Positions 33,778 through 37,297 of a stretch of 37,297 bases of DNA are shown here, piece by piece. The DNA is taken from positions 1-37,297 of the forward strand of contig NZ_AXAI01000041.1 of assembly GCF_000472425.1 (NCBI RefSeq). The letters run 5' to 3'. Below the pieces are notes generated by a model. It did no database searches. It was not told where the DNA came from and saw only the letters and a program-made list of their open reading frames with translations. The DNA comes from Bradyrhizobium sp. Tv2a-2. Lineage in GTDB: Bacteria > Pseudomonadota > Alphaproteobacteria > Rhizobiales > Xanthobacteraceae. Made by a program: the position numbers and the translations under genes. The number at the start of each line of letters is the position of its first letter. The first letter of the stretch is position 1.

Positions 33778-34173
33778 CTATCCGAGTGCTTCGAGCACCT
33801 TTGCCGTGTCCGTGAACTGGACGAACTTCGAAAGCGTTTCGCCGGTCACGGTCCAGACATGTGCGTACGGGACCGAGATTTGACGGCCGGTCTTTTTGTA
33901 GGTTCCGATATAAGTCCCAAGTGCTACGACGCGATTGCCCTCCGAGACGAAGTCGGAGGGGATCGCAGCGAAGCCATCCCAATCGTTCGCGACACGGACG
34001 AGAAGGTTCTGGAATACGGCTTCGGGGCCGTGCCAGGTGCCGGTGTAATAGGGGAAGCGCTCAGCCTCCGTCCATTCGACGTGCTCGTTGAGCGTCGCGA
34101 GAACACCCGGCACGTCGCCGCGCCCAAGCGCATTGTAGAAACGTCTGACAGTATCGATAGGACAGGCCATCAT
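33778..34173 (-). CDS. SnoaL-like / NTF2-fold protein
   Basis: The 131-residue product has the SnoaL/ketosteroid-isomerase-like cone fold: IDTVRRFYNALGRGDVPGVL, then HVEWTEAERFPYYTGTWHGP, RVVALGTYIGTYKKTGRQIS and VPYAHVWTVTGETLSKFVQF. Such proteins are small hydrolases, isomerases or binding proteins; the function here is unknown. Tandem ATGs at 34173 and 34170 follow GGAG (spacing five), preferred over a GTG at 34179. It lies between the SDR and the quinone-oxidoreductase-like gene and probably shares their transcript. Confidence 0.86.
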   Translation of the reverse strand: MMACPIDTVRRFYNALGRGDVPGVLATLNEHVEWTEAERFPYYTGTWHGPEAVFQNLLVRVANDWDGFAAIPSDFVSEGNRVVALGTYIGTYKKTGRQISVPYAHVWTVTGETLSKFVQFTDTAKVLEALG

Positions 34174-34233
34174 CGGCACTCCAAGTCTACAGAAGGACGC
34201 GTCAACGGCAGAGCGCCGACCCGCAACGATCCG

Positions 34234-35094
34234 TCAAGCGAGTTCTTCGAGATGCCCAAGGCCTAAACCGCCGACGACGGCCTTCTGGACGGGAGCCACG
34301 TCGGCATTGATCTTGTCAGCACCGAACGCCTTGCCAACCACCGTTCGCGCGGAGCGACTGCCCTTCGCCTGGCCGACGAGCTTGGCGACGGCCTCGGCGA
34401 TGTCGTGAGGGTTCGGAGCGTCCTTGCCCTGGAACATTGACATGAAGGTCTTAAACATGGCGTCAGGAATCTGCCCGACCTCGCCGTAGGACTTCGTGAT
34501 GGCACGGTCGGCGGGCGTCTGGATGCTCGAGTACATGTTTGTCGGGTAGGCGCTCGGCTGAACTTCCACCACTTCTACGCCGAGCTGGGAGACCTCCAGC
34601 CGAATGCTGTCGGTCAAAGCTTCGACCGCCATCTTGCTCGCGCCGTAGATGCCGAAGAAAGGGAATGTCACTCGGCCGAGGATCGAGCCGATGTTGATAA
34701 TGAGGCCATCGCGGTTCTGACGCATCGAAGGCAGCACGGACCGCGTAACGCGCAGGAGCCCGATTACGTTGGTATCGAAGATGGCTTTCGCTTGATCGGC
34801 CGTGAAGGCTTCGGTCACACCCGCCGACGCAATGCCGGCGTTATTGACCAGCACGCTGATCTTGCCGGCCTCGGCGAGGATGGAAGCAATCGCGCGCTCG
34901 ACCGAGCCGTCGTCGGTAACGTCGAGTTCGACGACGCCGATTTTCTGGCCGCGCAGCGCGTCGGCATGGGTGCGATTGCGCCCGGTGATGTCGCGCATCG
35001 CTGCAAACACGCGATAGCCGGCGTGCGCCAGCTTTTCCGCGGTATCGCGGCCGAAGCCGCTCGAGGCGCCGGTGATGAGAATGGTCTTGGTCAT
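34234..35094 (-). CDS. short-chain dehydrogenase/reductase (SDR)
   Basis: The 286-residue cytosolic enzyme has the classical SDR motifs: cofactor loop TGASSGFG (residues 8-15), structural VNNAG (83-87), and the catalytic triad Ser137 (INIGSILG), Tyr150 and Lys154 (YGASK). Arg/acid pattern after the second strand (AMRD, residue 32-35) suggests NADP(H). The substrate is unknown. The ATG at 35094 is chosen because the fold begins there (MTKTILITGASSGFG); the longer frame from 35214 would overlap the divergent regulator and its operator. It is the first gene of an operon with the SnoaL-like and quinone-oxidoreductase-like genes. Confidence 0.92.
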   Translation of the reverse strand: MTKTILITGASSGFGRDTAEKLAHAGYRVFAAMRDITGRNRTHADALRGQKIGVVELDVTDDGSVERAIASILAEAGKISVLVNNAGIASAGVTEAFTADQAKAIFDTNVIGLLRVTRSVLPSMRQNRDGLIINIGSILGRVTFPFFGIYGASKMAVEALTDSIRLEVSQLGVEVVEVQPSAYPTNMYSSIQTPADRAITKSYGEVGQIPDAMFKTFMSMFQGKDAPNPHDIAEAVAKLVGQAKGSRSARTVVGKAFGADKINADVAPVQKAVVGGLGLGHLEELA

Positions 35095-35175
35095 GGTTGC
35101 CTTGCTGATGAGGGTGCTCGCGATCGTGCCCCGCCAAACAGCTAGGACCTTTCGATTTCGGGTGGTATCCGTTAG

Positions 35176-35199
35176 TTTTTGAAGTGAGACTTTCAAAAA
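35176..35199. promoter_or_regulatory. perfect inverted repeat, probable LysR operator
   Basis: TTTTTGAA at 35176-35183 and TTCAAAAA at 35192-35199 form a perfect 8-base inverted repeat around an 8-base spacer. It sits 13 bases before the LysR start codon in the 118-base divergent gap with the SDR gene, a typical place for an autoregulatory LysR site. The T-N11-A rule is met in several registers. Confidence 0.6.
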
Positions 35200-35212
35200 A
35201 TGGAAGCATGGC

Positions 35213-36121
35213 ATGGATCGGTTCGAGGCAATCCGGACGCTGCTCGCGGCGGTGGACGGTGGCAGCTTGACGGCGGCCTCCCGTCAACTCGGTATGCCGC
35301 TTCCCACCGTCAGTCGGAACGTATCTGAGCTTGAGGCCCGTCTGGGTACGCAGCTCGTGATCCGGACCAGCCGCAAATTGCTGCTTACCGACGCTGGCAA
35401 CGCTTTCGTCGTGGCCGGTCGGCGCGTTCTCGAGCAACTCGACGAGGCTGAACGTGCGGCGGCAGGCGAATATCGCACCCCCCGCGGCGACCTCTTGGTT
35501 ACCGCCCCGATCATGTTCGGCAAGTTGCATGTGACGCCGGTCGTGCTCTCGTTCCTTGCCGCCTATCCGGAGGTCAACGTCCGCGTGGCGTTTTTCGATC
35601 ATGTCATTGATCTCGTTGAAAACCACGTCGACGTGGCCATTCGCATCGGCCATCTGCCCGACAGCGCGCTAGTCGCCTCGCGGATTGGTGAGATTCACTG
35701 GGTGGTCTGTGCGAGCGCAGCCTATCTCTCGACGCATGGAACACCAGTTGCGCCGGACGATCTAGCGGAACACGATTGCATCGCATTTGAGGGCTTGCAG
35801 ATGGTGCGCACCTGGCCGTTCGGACGTGGCACCGATGCGAAGGCCGTAGCGATAAGGCCGCGCTTCGCCGCCAATACGGCCGATGCGGTCATCGAAGCCG
35901 CCATCGCCGGCGTCGGTATCGCTCGGTTGACGTCCTATCAAGCGGCCGGCGCGATCCGTGAGGGGCGGCTGGTCAGCCTGCTCCGCAGGCATAGTCCGGA
36001 GCCAATACCTGTCCACCTCGTCCACACCGGGCCGGCGCTGGTGCCGCTGAAGATACGCGCGTTCCTAGATTTCGCTGGTCCACGGTTGAAGGCAGGGCTA
36101 GCTGACATCGCCGATATCTGA
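35213..36121 (+). CDS. LysR-type transcription regulator
   Basis: The 302-residue regulator has an N-terminal helix-turn-helix (FEAIRTLLAAVDGGSLTAAS, then RQLGMPLPTVSRNVSELEAR, residues 4-43) and a LysR effector domain (about 90-295) with DVAIRIGHLPDSALVASRIG. The branch resembles regulators of flavin/quinone stress genes and short-chain dehydrogenases. It is divergent from the SDR operon, which it probably controls through the inverted repeat at 35176-35199. GGAAG six bases before the ATG at 35213 is a modest ribosome-binding site; an ATG at 35208 is out of frame. Confidence 0.9.
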   Translation: MDRFEAIRTLLAAVDGGSLTAASRQLGMPLPTVSRNVSELEARLGTQLVIRTSRKLLLTDAGNAFVVAGRRVLEQLDEAERAAAGEYRTPRGDLLVTAPIMFGKLHVTPVVLSFLAAYPEVNVRVAFFDHVIDLVENHVDVAIRIGHLPDSALVASRIGEIHWVVCASAAYLSTHGTPVAPDDLAEHDCIAFEGLQMVRTWPFGRGTDAKAVAIRPRFAANTADAVIEAAIAGVGIARLTSYQAAGAIREGRLVSLLRRHSPEPIPVHLVHTGPALVPLKIRAFLDFAGPRLKAGLADIADI

Positions 36122-36164
36122 CGGAGCGATGCGGCCCATACTTCTGCCTGGCACCGTGGTTGCG

Positions 36165-36300
36165 GTCGAGGTCCGCTCTGGGTCAATCGCGTCGCTTTGA
36201 CCGCCCGCCGACCACTTCCGGTACGCCCCGATGAGCAGACATTTTCAGTGTCAGTCGGCATGTCTCGAACGGGCAACAAGCAGACATACGCGGGGGGCGA
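36165..36300. repeat. dispersed intergenic repeat, copy G
   Basis: GGTCCGCTCTGGGTCAATCGCGTCG, then ACTTCCGGTACGCCCCGATGAGCAGACATTTTCAG and GTCGGCATGTCTCGAACGGGC is the fullest copy of the repeat in the window and closely matches copy D. Its left part (GGGTCAATCGCG) is shared with copy H. Confidence 0.75.
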
Positions 36301-36319
36301 CGGCACCGCGGTTCGTCTG

Positions 36320-36763
36320 TCAGCCCCCGGGGCCGTCCTTCATGATGTAACCCATCAGGTCGCCCACGTTGTGCTCCAAATCCCGGATGATGTTCTTGAC
36401 GACGTCTCCGATCGAGATCACGCCCACGACCTTGCCCGCGTCCAGCACTGGCAGATGGCGAAAACCGCGCTCAGCCATCATTGCCATGCAGCCGTCCAGC
36501 CGATCGTCCGGCTTGACCGTCACTGGGTTGCCCGTCATCACTTGGCCCACTGGCGTCTGCTTCGCATCGAGTCCGGGCAGCAGCACTTTGATGGCGCAGT
36601 CACCCTGGGTCACGATACCGACCAGCACGTCGTCGTCGATGACCAGCACCGACCGGACCCGGTTGTCGCGCATCTGGCGCAAGGCTTCGACGACCATGTC
36701 GCCGGAACGAACATGGATCAGGGCGCCACTCTTCTGGGCCAGAGCGTTTTTTACTGTGCTCAT
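36320..36763 (-). CDS. CBS-domain pair protein
   Basis: The 147-residue product consists of two CBS domains (about 8-65 and 74-135): VEALRQMRDNRVRSVLVIDD, then DVLVGIVTQGDCAIKV, and DRLDGCMAMMAERGFRHLPV, then KVVGVISIGDVVKNII. Stand-alone CBS pairs bind adenine nucleotides and usually regulate partner proteins. GAGGAG eight bases before the ATG supports the start. It stands alone between repeat copies G and H. Confidence 0.9.
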   Translation of the reverse strand: MSTVKNALAQKSGALIHVRSGDMVVEALRQMRDNRVRSVLVIDDDVLVGIVTQGDCAIKVLLPGLDAKQTPVGQVMTGNPVTVKPDDRLDGCMAMMAERGFRHLPVLDAGKVVGVISIGDVVKNIIRDLEHNVGDLMGYIMKDGPGG

Positions 36764-36936
36764 CGATCTCCTCTCGTGGTCCCTGTCTGCCCCTCCTTGA
36801 TGGTCCGCATTGAAGGATAGTCGAAATATCTTGCCTCGTCAGCACCGCGCCGATGTCGCGAAGACCTTGAATTGGTGGAGTAGGGTACCCCAGGTTCAAG
36901 CGGTCTAAGCACTGGCAGCGGCTCAAGGGCTGCTAT

Positions 36937-37020
36937 GGGTCAATCGCGACAGTTTTGCCGGATCTCTATTAGGTCCGGTTTACCCCCTCAGAGCCGACAT
37001 GCAGGCGACAGGCTGATTTC
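36937..37020. repeat. dispersed intergenic repeat, copy H
   Basis: GGGTCAATCGCGACAG, then TTAGGTCCGGTTTACCCCCTCAGAGCCGACATGCAG is closely related to copies B, C and G. On the minus strand its core supplies the last 14 codons of the small frame at 36969-37139. Confidence 0.65.
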
Positions 37021-37139
37021 GTCGCGAAGGGCCATGTGTGGACGGCTCCCGGTTGGCAAGAAGAATCTTCACTTTGCAGCGTTGGTCGGAGCAGCCATGT
37101 GTTCGGCCTGTTAGCGCGGTACCCATGACCGCTGGCCAT
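36969..37139 (-). CDS. 56-codon ORF partly encoded by the dispersed repeat
   Basis: An ATG at 37139 with a good GGAGGG site opens 56 codons: MASGHGYRANRPNTWLLRPT, then LQSEDSSCQPGAVHTWPFAT and KSACRLHVGSEGVNRT. The last part is repeat H read on the minus strand. I recall very similar short frames (GHGYRANRPNTWL) recurring in Bradyrhizobium and Rhodopseudomonas genomes, so this is probably part of a repeat unit and not an ordinary gene. Whether it is translated is unknown. Confidence 0.35.
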   Translation of the reverse strand: MASGHGYRANRPNTWLLRPTLQSEDSSCQPGAVHTWPFATKSACRLHVGSEGVNRT

Positions 37140-37297
37140 AATGCCCTCCGCGGATCAGGTCCCAGTCAACAACACGCATTCGATGATGCCGTGGCCCTAG
37201 TGGGTTGTCCTGATCGCCGGATCGACCGGCACTGCATTAAGTGCTGTTCGCCCTCCCAACCATTGCGTCACGCCGGGCTGTCCGGCGCGAGCTCGTT
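37140..37297. other. window end, no gene identified
   Basis: The last 158 bases contain no convincing reading frame on either strand. They may be the outer part of the same repeat unit as the small frame at 36969-37139. Confidence 0.4.

Overview
The window looks like chromosomal DNA of a Bradyrhizobium-type alphaproteobacterium (Nitrobacteraceae). This is inferred from the high GC content, the families present (DUF1254, DUF1259, Cj0069-family, a large SAM-cyclase-AAA-TPR protein, ABC_sub_bind remnants) and, most tellingly, a dispersed intergenic repeat with a TCCGG/C-TTTACCCC core that recurs about eight times and resembles repeats common in that group. No tRNA, rRNA, CRISPR array or intact transposase was seen.

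Layout. 1-4017: end of a lipid/CoA operon (MaoC-like hydratase), a repeat, then a long adenylyl-cyclase-domain protein on the minus strand. 4200-8560: a DUF1254 periplasmic protein, then a serine hydrolase fused to a YaaA/DUF6884-like domain. That gene is broken by a frameshift inside its hydrolase domain and its 3' end runs into a dispersed repeat. About 1.3 kb of gene-poor DNA and a small secreted protein follow. 8615-12550: MATE efflux pump, glutathione S-transferase and DUF1127 protein on the minus strand, divergent from a GcvA-type LysR regulator, then a small secreted protein.

12558-17428: a seven-gene minus-strand chromate-resistance-like cluster (rhodanese-ChrB, PepSY protein, small periplasmic protein, DUF1259 protein, broken ChrA, YVTN beta-propeller, outer-membrane-like protein). 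ChrA, the expected chromate exporter, is a damaged fragment, while the accessory genes look intact. 17746-20184: a tight plus-strand operon of an ATP-grasp enzyme (Cj0069 family) with a FetA/FetB-type ABC transporter; this is the most interesting intact system here. 20527-21725: three small minus-strand genes, one of only 58 codons, with a clear rho-independent terminator.

21983-27928: a minus-strand operon of a dihydrodipicolinate-synthase-family enzyme plus a full branched-chain/amide-type ABC importer (substrate-binding protein, LivH, LivM, LivG, LivF), ending in the C-terminal stump of an aspartoacylase/succinylglutamate desuccinylase (AstE/AspA) gene. 27929-29360: decayed DNA with repeats and a frameshifted remnant of an ABC substrate-binding protein. 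29375-31975: large MscS-family mechanosensitive channel. 32622-36121: an oxidoreductase module (quinone-oxidoreductase-like enzyme, SnoaL-like protein, SDR) divergent from its likely LysR regulator, with a clean inverted repeat in the shared promoter region. 36320-37297: a CBS-domain protein and another repeat block carrying a small ORF.

Several genes are remnants (chrA, hydrolase/YaaA, AstE, ABC_sub_bind) and most lie next to copies of the dispersed repeat or at operon ends, so the window reads as accessory DNA undergoing turnover. All family assignments are by eye from translated motifs; no search was run.
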